From: Ascaris suum
Taxonomy: Eukaryota; Nematoda; Chromadorea; Rhabditida; Ascarididae
NCBI GenBank assembly: GCA_013433145.1
Contig: CM024185.1
Location: forward strand, 4,476,501 to 4,540,500
Length of the DNA stretch: 64,000 nt
Direction of reading: 5' to 3'
Below the pieces are notes generated by a model. The model was not told the origin of the DNA. It was given only the letters and a program-made list of their open reading frames with translations, and did not search any database. The translations under genes were made by a program, and so were the position numbers. This document shows, piece by piece, positions 22,969 through 36,612 of this stretch (position 1 is the stretch's first letter; each line of letters begins with the position of its first letter).

Positions 22969-25900
22969 TTAGTCATCGTTGTTCTTCCTCAACCATTTCC
23001 AGTCGTATAGCCATGGGAAATTGCGGTGTCGCTCACAATGTCGTCCAAAAAACAAAGCATCACATTCACAGTTGTATTCCGCTTGCTCGTTATACGAAGC
23101 GCATTGCATCTGAGGCTGCAGAACGCATTGCCCTCGTCTGAAAGTTCAGCTTCTATTAAAAAATCCTTCAAAAGTTCCATTCTAAATTTGCATATTTTCT
23201 TCCTGTCAGCGATTTTTGATCTCCTAATATTATAACTAATTAAATAACTGCTTACAATAGAACTTTTCTGCATATGCAAACTATAGAATTGCGATCTTGT
23301 TGAAAATAAAATTTATGCAATCTTTTATATGTAAACTTGAAATTTCGCATTTTTGAAATGTTTTTTTTTGCATGTTGCAAAATACTTGCAAAAATTTTGC
23401 AACATGTTTGCATGCAACAACAAACATGAAAAAATAAATTTGAAAATAAAAAAATATTTTACTTGTAACTAGAAATCAAATCAGATTTTTGTGAACTTCA
23501 TAAATTGATTCTTAAATAGATTGAATGATGGAACTAGCACAGAAAAGTGGAACTAGGAAATGAAAGTAGAGAAATTCGGAGACATTCGCTCTAGTCGAGC
23601 TCGAGCTGAATTTCAAGAACTCTCTAGAAGTTTGACCTTACCCTAAGCATCGTTTTTGTGAGCATCTCTCGGCATGCTTCCGAACAATTTCCACATATGG
23701 CCCATAATGCTCGTTGACATATGTAGCAATATGTCGACATCGACTCGAGTTCATTCCTTGTGATGTTGACCAAATAATAATCCCTTGTATTCCCAAATCG
23801 CTACATTGTTTCACCGAATTACAAATGTCACGCTGTAAATTTACAACTTTTCAAGTTTATTTTAATGATGAAACATTTTATTCAGCGTATTTTCTTAGAA
23901 AATAATATCGGTTGAAATGAGTCGAATTCAATTTTTTTTTTGTAGAAGTTTTTTTTTTCAATTCATGTAAAAGTTCTGATAATATTTTTGTTTTCATAAA
24001 AAAAGTTGATTACATAGCCGATAGATAAATATTTTTAAAAATAAACTATTAGAATAATGAAATAAAGTTAATAAATTACTCGAACATTTTTTAAAACTTT
24101 CTAAAATAACGATAAAAGAATCCAATGAAATATTTTCAAGACAAATATCAACAGAAATTTCATCAATTGCGATATAGAAATCGGCAAAGACATTCAATTC
24201 GACGTTTTTAAATTTACATACCATTTCGGTGTTACGCGAAATAAAATCATACATACTGTACAACTATACAAGAGTATTTATAAATAATAACTCTAATTGT
24301 TTAATTTATCATTAATTACCTTTCAGGTGATCGCTGAATACCTAAATTATAAGCATTTATTTTTTTTCTACATCTATTAAGCGACTAGGAAATAATAAAT
24401 TCAATTTCTTCTTTCACATAATTTTTAGGAAATAAAGGTTAGAAAATTTTCATCGATGAAAAAAAAGATAAGAGCCAACCTTTAGATAGAAATGATGTGG
24501 ATCCTTATATGGGTTGTAGGCCATTTTTGTATACGCGAAAACGGGTTTCTTTGGCTCGAATTTTGCCGAGACACGTTTTGCCTCTCGAATTACTGCTTGA
24601 ATATAGCGAAAATTTCTATCCGTTTCCGTTTCGCTACTCAAATAAATCGATGGAAATAGTGCAGTCGCTTCTTGCAATATCAAAGCGAGTCTGAAAAAAA
24701 AACAGACGCCATTGCGCCTTTAGAAGATTCTAATAGTCATACAAATTCATTAGACATATATCACAATCGTTTGAGAAAGACAATATAGGTCTCCATCTCT
24801 TTCCCCCCCCCCCCCCCCCCTCCCCCACCCCAAGTTCGAAATTTAATTCGACATTAACAACAATTCAAATGAGGAGAAGCTAGAGAGATTTATCAAATAT
24901 TGCTTCTTGCAACGAAAAATTAGAAAAGATGAAAATTTCACGTTAATGGATGAAACTATTTCTTCCATCGCGTTTAGCAAAATTTCGATTCATAACATCG
25001 TAAAATATAAATCTTTTTCACTTTTTATCACCTTTTTTTGGTAATAAATATGTGTTGGGCAAAAAAATATACTCAATAAAGTGAAAGAATTTTTTTCCCT
25101 CTTCGCAATAAGAATGAAATTTGGTAAGGAATGAATTTTCCAAAAAGATAAAAATAAAAATAATAAATAAAACGTTTTTACATACATTTTAACTTGGGAT
25201 TTTAATTTAAATTTGCATCAAAATGCAATAAGAAGGATTAACCTATCGTTGTATTGTTTGAATGTTTCACTGCATTCGTATTCTCCTTTTTTACCGGCAT
25301 CATAATTACAGTATGGAAAACCGTAAAAGCCCCATCTTGCAAAAGGACGTAATCGAATACCGAGTCGAATCGTTTCAACCATGAGATTGCTGTAAATATT
25401 TCATTTTGCATTGTATAGCTATGCAATGGCACCTTTCCGATGAAATTTTGGAGCAGAAATGACTATCACATCAATAAATCAGCTATCTCCTCCATCACTG
25501 ATCTCTCTAAAAATCCAGGAAGAATTAATAAATCCTGGCAGTTATAGTTCCGATTATAAGGTAATAATAACATATGAAAGGAACGATATATTTTCTCATT
25601 TTAAAGCCTTTAGAGACTTTCTATCGACTTCTCACAAAATTCAGCATCCTCTGATAATCATTTGCCATTTTCATATTGCTGCAGTAATAATATATTCAAA
25701 AAACTATGATATAGTATTATTAGGACGGTGAATTAAAATAACTCGAACGTTCGGAATTAATGTAGACTTTAAAATATTATTTACAATCGATGAGAAATAC
25801 AATCATAAAATAGGTGCCTTGAAATATCAACTGGAAGCGTTTAAGATAGGTTTAAATCGATAAGAAAATATATATTAAAATAAGAAAAATTTAAAAAAAA

Positions 25901-27898
25901 TAGAAATAAAATCATCAAAGCACTAACAAAGCGGCTTTATTGAATTCTTTTGTGGCCATTTGTCTAGCAGCTTTATTGCTAAGTTCCGGATAACGTTGCC
26001 GTACGAATTTCACCGATTCACTTTTATAGATTCGTTTAGAGCCCCAATTCAACGACCAAAGTGGTCGCCATGCTTCGAAATCCAATACCGCCACTCCACC
26101 AAAACCGGAATCCGGAATCGCCGATTCAATATCTTTTTGCGCTTTTCGTAAATGTGCTACCATATTGACGCGCTGCAAATTCGGCAACTGCACTATTTAG
26201 AGAAACGCTAAACAAGCGGTTTCTCAATCGGTTCAGATTATTAATCTTATCTAATCGGGGCCGTACTATGAGCGAGCTCTGACGGTCAATCAAACACACG
26301 CACACACTATTTTCGTGACCTCATCTGATCCAAGCCCACAGGGTTCGATCAAATCCAACTGATCTCTACGCATTTCACCAAAAATATAACTACACCAGCA
26401 ATTGTTTGTATGAAAGAAATAGAGGACTTAATGACTGTAAAGGATCTGCAAGGAATTTTTATCGAATTGAAATCTCTCAAATAGATAAATATAGGATCAG
26501 AGAATATGTTTTGAATGGATTTTCACACTCTACCATATCATATACCTATTCGAAAATCGTTTATCAAGCTATTATCACTTTGGCAGGTGATATTCGAGAT
26601 CATACCGATGATTCTCTTTTCAGTAGCCCATCTGGATCTCACATTGGTTTTCAGATTCTCCAATGTGATTCTGATGATTATGGTACCAGTGGCTTCAGAT
26701 TTTTAAAAAGGACGATATTTGAGCGCTTAAAAAGCGGATTAATTTCGGCCTCAATGATTTCCAATAAGTGCATCAGGTATCGGTTTTTTTTTTCTAACTC
26801 ATCGAAGCATTAACTCTATGCTTGCCATATATTTGCTAACAATTACGTAATAGATTTCCTTTTCGACGTAATCATTTTTACCCGAATTGAGAGAAAAAAT
26901 GCGCGAATCTTTTTCTTCAAAAAAAGAAGAAATATACCTGTGGGATGCCTCCATTAACAATAGAGTTAGGATCACTGCCATCCTTATAATATGGATAGAG
27001 TCCAATATTCTTCTCATAGAATGTATTCACTCGATTACCGTGAAATTCTTGTTTATCATTGAATATAATACCGAATTTTTTTAGTGGAATATCGATATGT
27101 TGTCGAAAACAATTCCTACTTGGCACATTCCATAATACCTATAATTATCATTCATTAAGCTTGTTCTGATTAAACAATTCATAACATATAAATAATTTTC
27201 GCCATCACAAAAAACCAATTTAAAAATTCAATAAAATTATTAAAACGAATGAATGATTACTATATTCATGATAAATGTTTGTCAACACATTAATGTAGTA
27301 AATTGAAATTTAATTGAATTAAAATTAAGAATAAAATTCTTTTGCGATCATTAGAACTTGAAATTAGAACTTGAAATTCGAAAAATACTTAAGTGTAAAT
27401 TATTGCAATACAAAACAATGTAAAAATAAATAATATATGAGCAATGCAATCGTTGTAAGATTGCTGTATTAGAGAAATTAAAGCACATTAAAAAAAGAGT
27501 TTTTGTACTTTCAATGTAAACTTCAAATAGCGTCTCAGTGGAATGTTCTCACATTATATTGTTCTATCGTCATTTCAAAACCGGAAAATGCTTAGAGTCG
27601 ATACCGATCTTCTATTATTGTTCAACCCAACTTCAATTGTTTATTAGCTAAAACTATAATTGGAGAGCTAATTTTAACACAATCGTGCACAATTTCATTC
27701 GACAATATTTCACAACTCAGCTATAAACAAATGAGGAAATTCAAATTTCTGAATATTGGAATATTGAGAATTAGTTGTTTATTTTAATGGGGAAAAAACG
27801 AATGAATTACTTACTTCAAAACGATCCCTTTGAGAGTTGATTATTGGAGCACTAAAAAGTACTAAAAGTAATTGTGTAGGTAGTGGTCGGTGGCGCAT
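22969..27898 (-). CDS. chhy-1: Hyaluronidase / chondroitin hydrolase, glycosyl hydrolase family 56 (7 exons)
   Basis: Secreted endo-glycosidase that cuts hyaluronan or chondroitin. The C. elegans homologue acts on chondroitin, and nematodes are thought to lack hyaluronan, so chondroitin is the likely substrate (inference). Exons from the 5' end: 27815-27898, 26938-27138, 25928-26187, 25243-25389, 24480-24690, 23642-23832, 22969-23137. Phases agree and give 420 residues. Residues 1 to about 23 form a signal peptide (QLLLVLFS core). LWNVPS and IVNGGIPQ follow. The catalytic acid is Glu133 in GVAVLDFEAW, with Asp131; then WSLNWGS, FARWGFYGFPYC, ATALFPSIYL and GIIIWSTSQG. The last exon carries a C-terminal EGF-like module (GRGQC, YNCECD, FFGRHCE). 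All family landmarks are present and nothing is broken. The ATG at 27898 was chosen because it directly precedes the signal peptide; an in-frame ATG at 27982 is possible. Exon 3 ends at a GTTAGT donor. Confidence 0.93.
23371..23406. repeat. 13-bp inverted repeat in the last hyaluronidase intron
   Basis: catgttgcaaaat (23371-23383) pairs exactly with attttgcaacatg (23394-23406) around a 10-base loop. It sits in an intron (23138-23641) that also has other ttgca words. Function unknown. Confidence 0.6.
24803..24820. repeat. Run of 18 C
   Basis: A mononucleotide run within the intron between hyaluronidase exons 4 and 5, followed by tccccaccccaag-like sequence. Its length is likely to vary between individuals and between assemblies. 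Confidence 0.8.
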
Positions 27899-30689
27899 TG
27901 TTTTGGGTAGACTGTCGCAATCGTTGTGATTCCCTATGAAGAGCGCACATGCGAGCACGCCCAACGACATGACAATGACCACGCCTCTTTACCTTCCATC
28001 TCGTCGACTCACCTGGCAATCGTTAATGCTTATTTGATGGCTCACCTTAAACGCTATAGCCCTCAAATATCAACAGCTGCGCGTTAAGATTCATCAACGA
28101 TTCAGCTCGATAATAACGCCTCTTAGCAAACTTGGGAAACGCATTACATAGAGCCTGAAGCCATATGCACGAAGTTTTACTTAAGTTTTACTAAAAATGA
28201 AGTTTCTCATTAAAAAGTTTCACTAAAAATGTTTTTTTGGAAGGGAAATGCTTTTAAAAGACCATCTCGAAGGCATGAACCAATTCAATAAATTCGATAA
28301 TCATCGTATCACCACGATGCACTCTCAATTAACAAATTCTTTTTTTTTGTTATGGGAAGTTTGGGGGGAGAGGGGAGAAGGGAGAGCGGAGAGGAGGAGG
28401 AGGAGGAGGAGAATAAAGGTTCTCAAAATTGATCAGCTCATCACTGAGCTATTATCATTGATACGATACACCTGCAAACCACCTACCATTCACCTTCTCC
28501 CCATTCTTTGTCTCCTAAATCCCTTCGCAAAAGAGGAATTTTCTTGTGGAATAGAAGGTGCGGCAAGCGAATAAATCCGCAGTCAATAATGCCATAAATT
28601 AATTCACTGTCTGAATCGAAAAGACAAAATTTGCATATTAAATGTATTTCAATTATTTCTCTTTAAATATACAGCAGACTTCATGCTTATTTTGCTGTAA
28701 ATAACAAAGTGCTCATCTATTCGTAATTTCCAATCGCAAATAAATCAAAATCACTGAGAGAAATTATGAATATGATAAGTAACACAAGCTTGGCTAACGA
28801 ATAATTATTTTCAGTTATTTTGTTTTTTATTTTGAATTATTTTTTTTATTTTTTTATAAATAGACAATCAAATATTTTGAAGAAAATAATAAGAATTAAT
28901 AATTCTAATTTTGGTTTTCAGAAAATATTATTGATATTTTGCATATTCAAAAAGATTTTCACTCATATAATCACCTATCAATTAAAATGACGTTCAATAG
29001 AGAAAACTTATACATTCGAAAGAAATAAATCCAAGTAGTAAATTGCGTAGCCAGCACTATCATACTGAGATGGATCCCATTATATTCCGGATGATGCCAC
29101 ATTTCTTTCAGCTTCCACGACTGTTCTCTTGAAACATTCAGCAACGACTTTCAAACACCACACTTCTCTCCTTTTCCCTCCCTCTCCTCCTCCTCCTCTC
29201 TTATCCTCTCCCACTTTGTCGTACAATACTTGTCGATTCCGTTGTACTGATACATAATACTGACATCTACTCTAAATTTCAGTCATATTCACGTTTATCG
29301 TTTCTATTCGCGTCAAATTGCTTTACTGTGTTAAATCAACTTGATCAGCATTTTTGTTATATCTTGGCAAATGATATCGATCAATTCGGATCGATAATAA
29401 TCGATAACAATAAAGCTTCAATGAGAGACATACGGTTGATCTATTTTCAGCGTTTATACGCTACTAACAATTGTTTATTTATTTTTCACTGAATATACAA
29501 AAACTCACTTTGAATAGATTCAATGATATATGAATGCTTCATTTTATGAATAATCAATCGATAATATTGATTATTGATAATATCGATCAAAAATACGGAA
29601 AAGCTTCAAAAATATATTTCATAATCTCATAATTAATGCAAATATCTTTTTTAAACGAAAATTATCACCGAAACGAAAAAAAAAATGCAAATTTTTGAAA
29701 CTTAATTATGCTATTGGAATATTTTTGGAAAGAAAATATTCATATTCAGCAAACGATCTCTCCTTTTCTATTGCACTAATAACAATATTTTCAGAAGACA
29801 TTCTATCTTTTCCCTCTCTCTCTCTAAACGATTCGTTCTCTTCTCTCTGATCAAAAGTGTTTCGTATTTGCAAATTGAGATTTATAATCTCGCTAATGCA
29901 ATCAGCAGTATCTATTTTAATGCATACCTGTTATATGCAAAAATTAATGCTTATTTGAAGAAAGTGTTTTTTCTATCATTCACATCTTCTCTAACGACAA
30001 ATATGCAAATTATGCACGAAAAAGAAGTAAATTTTTGGAAAGCCAAATAAGCTCATAAATTTTAAGCGAATTTTCATTGAGAGGAAAAAAAAATTTGGCG
30101 ATTTTCTACAATTTTCAACGTTAGTAGAATAGTGTAAATGAAGTAAATTTAATTTAATTGTCATTGAAAATTATCTCAAAATATATGAAGAGAGTTTTAA
30201 CAGAGTATGACATCATTATCGTTTTATAAAAATACACTTGAACAATTAAATAATTGCATCTATATCTATATCTATGAATAATTTCAAAAACATTCTTATA
30301 TAATAGTTTCTAAGGGAAACGATATCACCGATTAATGATAATAGAATAATCGGCGATCGTATTTTAGACAATAGAAAGTACCATTTTTTTGGTACATTTT
30401 TTATTTGTCACTAAATTTTAATGCATTCATTCATTCATTTCGACTCTAATATCTTCTATTGAAATATTTAGAAAAGATTTTTCAACGGAATATTTTCATC
30501 GAAAATTTTTTCAAAAATTTCAAATATATAAGTGAGCAAATCGCCTGTCATAATAAGAATGATATGCATTTAATTTTATTAAAATTATCATCTCGTTATC
30601 AATAACTACTCCTTTAAATACTAAAAGATTAAAATGTTACTCGAGTACGATTGTATATATACGAGCAGGAAATATCACCACGGAGCAGA

Positions 30690-30721
30690 GGGTGGGGGTG
30701 GGGGTGAGGGGGGGGGGTGGG
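30690..30721 (+). repeat. G-run tract, G-quadruplex candidate
   Basis: Runs of three to ten G are separated by single T or TGA (pattern ggg-t-ggggg-t-ggggg-tga-G run). Four or more G runs with short loops meet the usual quadruplex rule. It lies in the gene-poor region about 2.8 kb upstream of the hyaluronidase start codon. Confidence 0.6.
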
Positions 30722-31377
30722 ATCGGAGGTGGAGGTATTCTTTTATTTGCTACTAAACAATTTTTATCGGTAGAATTTGAGACATACAACAATTGTTCTC
30801 GTCAACAAAATATAAGTGATTAAAATATTTGCATTGGATAAGAAGATGGATTGTTGTGGGAAAATGGTTTATGGCATTGCCATATAAACCATATTCTCTC
30901 GCAAAACAAACCAATAAAAAGGCATTTATTACTGAAAAGAAACGTTTGCGCAAATTTCTTCGACGCCACCTTTGAAAGAGTAAACACTCCTGAATAGATT
31001 TTGAATTGATGTTTTCAATTATGCAAATTATCGTCGAAATTTTTGGAATAATTCAACGCCTGCATTGTCTTTTACGCAGTACTGGAATAGAATATTAGTA
31101 CAGGCGGAATCTCGAATGTGATCACCACGTTTATAGTTAACAATCCCAGACCGTCGTGTTTTTGAATTGGTTCGAAGATCAGAACATCCTCACATATTTG
31201 ATTGACAGTTCACAAAAAAAAAAAACAACAACAATTTTTTGATAATTTTTATGCGCATTTCTCATGAAAGCAATATTTTGAGCTTCTCAAAATTTATGCA
31301 GAAATTATGAGGATGCTTTCGTTTTTGCAAATACCCTACTCAATAATGAAAGGATTTGCTCGGAAAGCGGAAGGTCA

Positions 31378-31388
31378 ATGGTTCGAAT
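31378..31388 (+). other. tRNA-type B box without a full tRNA
   Basis: ggttcgaatcc is an exact RNA polymerase III B-box/T-loop sequence. The flanks do not close: the 5-base T stem pairs only next to the loop, no matching acceptor stem is found, and I see no A box upstream. It is a chance match, a decayed tRNA, or the head of a tRNA-derived short interspersed element. Confidence 0.3.
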
Positions 31389-32143
31389 CCGCACGCTGTC
31401 AATAATATTTTCACGATGTTTGTGATTTCTGACTCTTTTTTTTTTAAATTAACGGAAATAGATGCACCAATAAAAACTCGTTTACGTAACGCCGAAAGGC
31501 AATACGTTTCACGCTTGCAATTTTCCACCTCAGTGAACAACCAACGGGCAAACATCGTTGCTCTTGAAAATTTTCATTTCCCTAAAAAGGTGCATAATTC
31601 AATTCTTTATCACACATTATTATCCTATTTGCTCGTTGTTTTCTTCGCCTACAGTAATTTTTTTCATACCGTATCAATGCATACTCTTATTGAAGATTAA
31701 AAGGTAAAATCGTTGATGCTTTTACCGTTTAATATCAATTTTGGCTGTTCGGTAAAATAATAACCGTGGGAGTCGAGAAGTTGAGTAGAGCGATCGATAT
31801 ATTACAGTTTCAAAGAGCTCGCAGCAACATCGGAAATAATCCATGTTAATCTCAAAAATAACGAATTTTACTGGAATTTTTTCTTAAATGTAAAAAGGAA
31901 AATAAATCCCATAATTCCAATAATATCGATATTGTTGCATTCATTAATATGCATTTTCCATAATGATCATGAAAACTTGATCATTTGTTCGTTGCATGAA
32001 AACTTTTTTGATGATGTTTTCCGAGTTATTAATTCAGTTACCAGCATGAGCTCGGCGAATTCATTTCGTTTTTTATTATAGTTATACAATTATAAATTAG
32101 CTTTCGTTAATTTAAAACAATTTTCAATTATATAATATGATAG

Positions 32144-32253
<110 letters not shown>

Positions 32254-32261
32254 TATATATT

Positions 32262-32265
32262 ATAT

Positions 32266-32297
<32 letters not shown>
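32262..32297. repeat. (TTTA)n microsatellite, first copy
   Basis: About nine TTTA units directly after the AT array. Confidence 0.9.
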
Positions 32298-32463
32298 AGC
32301 AATATTTTGTAGATAGAGCAGATTTGCTATTTTATATCTGTAAGAGTTTGATCCGTTCGTTTAAAAAAAAAAAAAAAAATACTTTCATTAAATTCGACTG
32401 ATGATGCTAAAAAAAAAATTTTTTTAAACGTTTTAATTTTAGACATTAAATTTTTTGAAATGC

Positions 32464-32510
<47 letters not shown>

Positions 32511-32560
32511 TTATTTTATTTATTTATTATATTTATTTATTTTATTTTATTTTATTTTTT
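32464..32560. repeat. (TTTA)n microsatellite, second copy with degenerate end
   Basis: About twelve regular TTTA units followed by interrupted tttatt and attttatttt words. This is the second of three TTTA arrays in the desert. Confidence 0.9.
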
Positions 32561-34348
32561 GAAAAACTTTTGAGAAATTTTCAATTCAGCATTCCTTTCT
32601 CACTCATTTAAGACTCAATAATTATATTTATATTATCAAGTTGAGTAGTGTATAAATAAATCTTGGCTCAAAATGAAGTCGAATGAATTTAACACATCAA
32701 TTAATTTTAGAAAAGTTGTGGTTTTCAAAAAAAAAGAACGGATAATTTATTAAGAGATCAGAAAAAAAAACGGAAATTTTTTCTGTTTGAAAGAATTGCG
32801 AGAAATTTTTTATGAAGAAAATAAATTGTTACATATATCAAAAAAAAAGGGTTTTTGCGCTTCATTTCTCACAAAAAAAAAAACACCGTTAATATCAATT
32901 TCGCAGATTCTCGCCGATACGAGTGCTCCATTTTAGAATTTCAAGTTATCCATAGCTGAACCCTTTCCGATCAAAACAACATTTCCATATATTTTCATCC
33001 AATAATCGACTTTCTTTATTCATCAACTACTTTAATGTATATATAGAAAACTATTTCAATCTATATGATTCAAATAAATTTGAGTGATAATATTAGGCTA
33101 TAAAGTATTTTATATCATATCAGCGATATAACTGACATTTTTTCATCAGTTGTTGTTTATCTGTAAATTTTATCACCACTGATGGATACCATCAACAACA
33201 TAGTTCAGTACGTAGAAATTATCTCAGTAACGAGCGTTGATGCAATCTAAGAAACTGTAGCCTTTTGGAAGCAAAAACGCTGACTAAAAAGAGATGAATC
33301 AGGTGGAACATGACGGATGAAAGATGCCGACAGGAAAGAAAAGCACCGCATGACTCTCCTCTCAGTTCCTTATATCCAACAAAAGGATAGCTTTTGTTGA
33401 TGTGGCAGAATCTAAGATAGTCAATTGGATGTAATGCAGAAACTGCACACTTGCAGGCTTAATTAAATGCTGAAAAAAGAGAGGAAACTTGAAATGAAAT
33501 GAAAATCGCCAAAAGGAATCAAAGTGATCACTAAGTTGGTACTAGAGGGGACGCTTTTTTCGTAAAGTATTTGTCACTGTTACATCGAAAAAAAGAAACC
33601 TAATTTATATAGTTAAAGCAAATCTGAGACAGGTTTATTTTTTTGCTTCTTTCCTAATATTGAGAAAATGAAATTTTTTTGCCTATTTGTCTCTTTTTTT
33701 TTTTGATGTTCCATATCGTTGAATATATTTCATTGTTTCTTCTCATAAGTTTCTCGTCATAATGATCATACTACATAGGCCAATGATCATTTTACTTTTC
33801 TATAAAATCATATGATACAAGAGTTGTATTGATTAGCAAACGTTTATGCCTTTTTCTTTATTTTTTTCTCTCTTTACCTGTTACAACAGGTGATACAGGT
33901 GATACATTCTTGCATTTGCATAAACTAATACTCTTCAACATTCTCTGACCGTTTTGAGGGTGAGAGTAGAAAATATAGTGTAGCAATAATTCCTATATGA
34001 AATCCTCTCGTCTTGTATTTTTGCGCTTTTTAGAAAATTGCCGATGCTATGAGTCTCTTCACGCTAAATCTAGGCCACCTCATTCGAAATATATTCCCCC
34101 TTTTTTCCTTTTTATATCCTTTTTTTGTCTTTTTTTCCAATTTTATATCTTTTTGATTGAGCATATAATCAGTCAGCTATCTAATATATCTTCTCGAAAG
34201 AGAATGCAATAAATTGAAAAATTTTCGATGCCAAAATGAAGAATTTTCATAATATACGCCTCCTTATTAAATTTGCTTCACAATTTGGTTTCACCTTTTC
34301 GATTTCCTATCTAGCATATTTCAGTTTGCGAGTTTCTGAGCAAGATAC

Positions 34349-34358
34349 CCCCCCCCCC
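34349..34358. repeat. Run of 10 C
   Basis: C run followed by accccagtcc in the gene-poor region. Confidence 0.7.
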
Positions 34359-35342
34359 CCACCCCAGTCCTCTCGTCCTCTCTCCTCGATAAGCGAGCTC
34401 TAACGTCTGTCCGTTAGGAAATTGCAGAGATTATTTAAACCACTGTGTAGACGAATATGGAAATATAATATCTATTTTAATTTCATTTAGTGTTTTAATC
34501 ACAATATGGAAATATAATTTAATTTCAATAGACCAATGGGTAGCAATTTGCAAAAAAAGTTTTGCTGAGTTGCTTCTATCGATAAGATGTACGTGATCAA
34601 CGATGAGATATTTCAGCAGTTCGTCTTTCAATAGCGGAAGGTGTACCGATTGACGCGCTGATTAATCTTTCCTATTGTCTGATAGGAAATGCCATCGTGA
34701 ATACTGCCCCCGTATTGTTTGCTTGCCGAAAATATTACATACCTCTCTTGTGCTCTTTGAATAAATTGCAATATTGCTCCCTTTAGAAAATATAAGAGTG
34801 GAAAAGTATTTGCAATCAAAACGAGAGACTATTGGTTGAAATTAATATGCAAATTTATATAAATTATACGATTGATTTAAGGAGATGGCGATCTGTAAAA
34901 AAAAGTAGCTAATATGGTCATTGATTGCAATGATCGTTGAAATGTGTTTTCGACATTCTTCCTTTCTTTTCTCCGTTCCTATCGTAGGGGTTTAGAAGCC
35001 AATTTTTAAACTCAAAAAATCTCCTGCTACAATATTTCAAATTTCAATTCTATGAGTTATTCGTTGTTTATTGTATTGTCTCATAACTCAAATATCAAGT
35101 CATCAAGTGAGCTTAATTTCTCATCCCCGTTCCCCTCTCCCCCCATAAAAAACTCAATTGTTATTTGCCGATCGATTTGGAAATTATTATTATTTTCCTT
35201 TGAAATTATTTCTCGCTCACAGTTAGAAAGATAATTATTGATATAGAGTAGCTCACAATCGGAGCAACTTCGATGCATCAAACCACTTATAATAAAATTA
35301 ATCATTGTACAAGTATAGACAACTTTTGATGTTTGAATTTGA

Positions 35343-35620
35343 ATGCGAACAAATCGGTGCTTATAAGATGGTCTCGTTAAACGACTATCACTGAATTTAT
35401 TAGAGAGGCGGATCGTCGAAAGTATAGAAGAAATGCATTTAACGGCAATCGAATGAGTCTAAATACCTCAGGTTTATTGCTCATCTATGTGCTTTGTTAT
35501 TTGCCAACCGAAAGAACAAATAATGCTTGATTGCTTCCGTCTAGAATGCTTTAGCAATTTGAATATCTAACTCATATGTGGCAAATAATGACCATCTTAT
35601 AAGCACCGATTTGCTCGCAT
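35343..35620. mobile_element. MITE-like element with 31-bp terminal inverted repeats
   Basis: The left end 35343-35373 and the right end 35590-35620 are inverted copies of each other with one mismatch in 31 bases; 24 bases ending in ataagatggtc match exactly. The element is 278 bp and has no coding capacity. I see no clear target-site duplication, so an old insertion or a non-mobile foldback remains possible. Confidence 0.65.
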
Positions 35621-35656
35621 AATTACTGAAATAGATGAGGAAATTCGAGAAGAGGA

Positions 35657-35689
35657 TTTGGGGAGGGGGGAGGGGGTAGGGAGGGGGAT
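35657..35689 (+). repeat. G-rich tract, G-quadruplex candidate
   Basis: Five G runs separated by A or TA (gggg-a-gggggg-a-ggggg-ta-ggg-a-ggggg) just outside the right end of the MITE-like element. Confidence 0.6.
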
Positions 35690-36525
35690 ATTAGTCGCGA
35701 ACCACTTGAAGAATATAGCGCTTTAAGCAGCAATATTAATGAGCATAGCAGACTAAAAATTATACTCATACTTTAAATGTTTTGCTTTAAGAATTTCTTT
35801 TTGTTTTTTTTTTTCATTTTGTTGTTAATTCTGTTATTTGTTTTATTATCTTATGTTGTATTCTTAGTTTCTAATTTTTTTTTTTGCTTTTCCATTTACA
35901 TTTAAAAATTTTTTTCTCGGAAAATAAACATTAAAGAAAACTAATTAGAATATTCACAAAATGCAGAAAATGAAGAAATTAGTAAAGAGAATTTAAAGAA
36001 ACTTTATAACGAAATTAAATAATTCAATTATTATGATTAGAAAACTACCTGGTAATGGATAGATTGATGAGTAAGACTATCAAAGTAGTAGATAGTAATT
36101 AAAAACTTAACTAAGAAGTTATTATTTGCAAGAGTTAACAATATATCAACGAACAAATAGGTTGTTTCATCTATACAGTAAATCTGGATTGATAGATTTC
36201 AGTACATCTTGGTACCATCTTGATTAATATCGAACTAACGAGAATTGAAGAAAATGAATAAATTAAAATATATTTACTCTTTTGCTCAATTTAAATAAAT
36301 TATATATTTGCATATAATTGATAGTGAATATAGTTTTGTTGAAAAAGAACGCTTCGATTATGTTGCTATGAAAATTTGTTTATTAGTTAATCAGAATTTT
36401 TGAAAAATTGAATTATTCCATTTGATATCTGATTTTATAAACTAAAGATTAAAATAAAACGAATTATTTAAATTTTTTTTTTGGCGAATAGGAATAACAA
36501 CTATAAGAAATTAATAATTCATCAA

Positions 36526-36527
36526 AT

Positions 36528-36602
<75 letters not shown>

Positions 36603-36612
36603 CTTACTTATT
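36526..36612. repeat. (TTTA)n microsatellite, third and longest copy
   Basis: About twenty TTTA units, ending in tacttactta variants. Confidence 0.95.

Noticed and set aside
26406..26813. 135-codon plus-strand frame opposite the hyaluronidase
   Set aside because: It lies in the intron between exons 2 and 3 on the other strand and has no recognisable domain.
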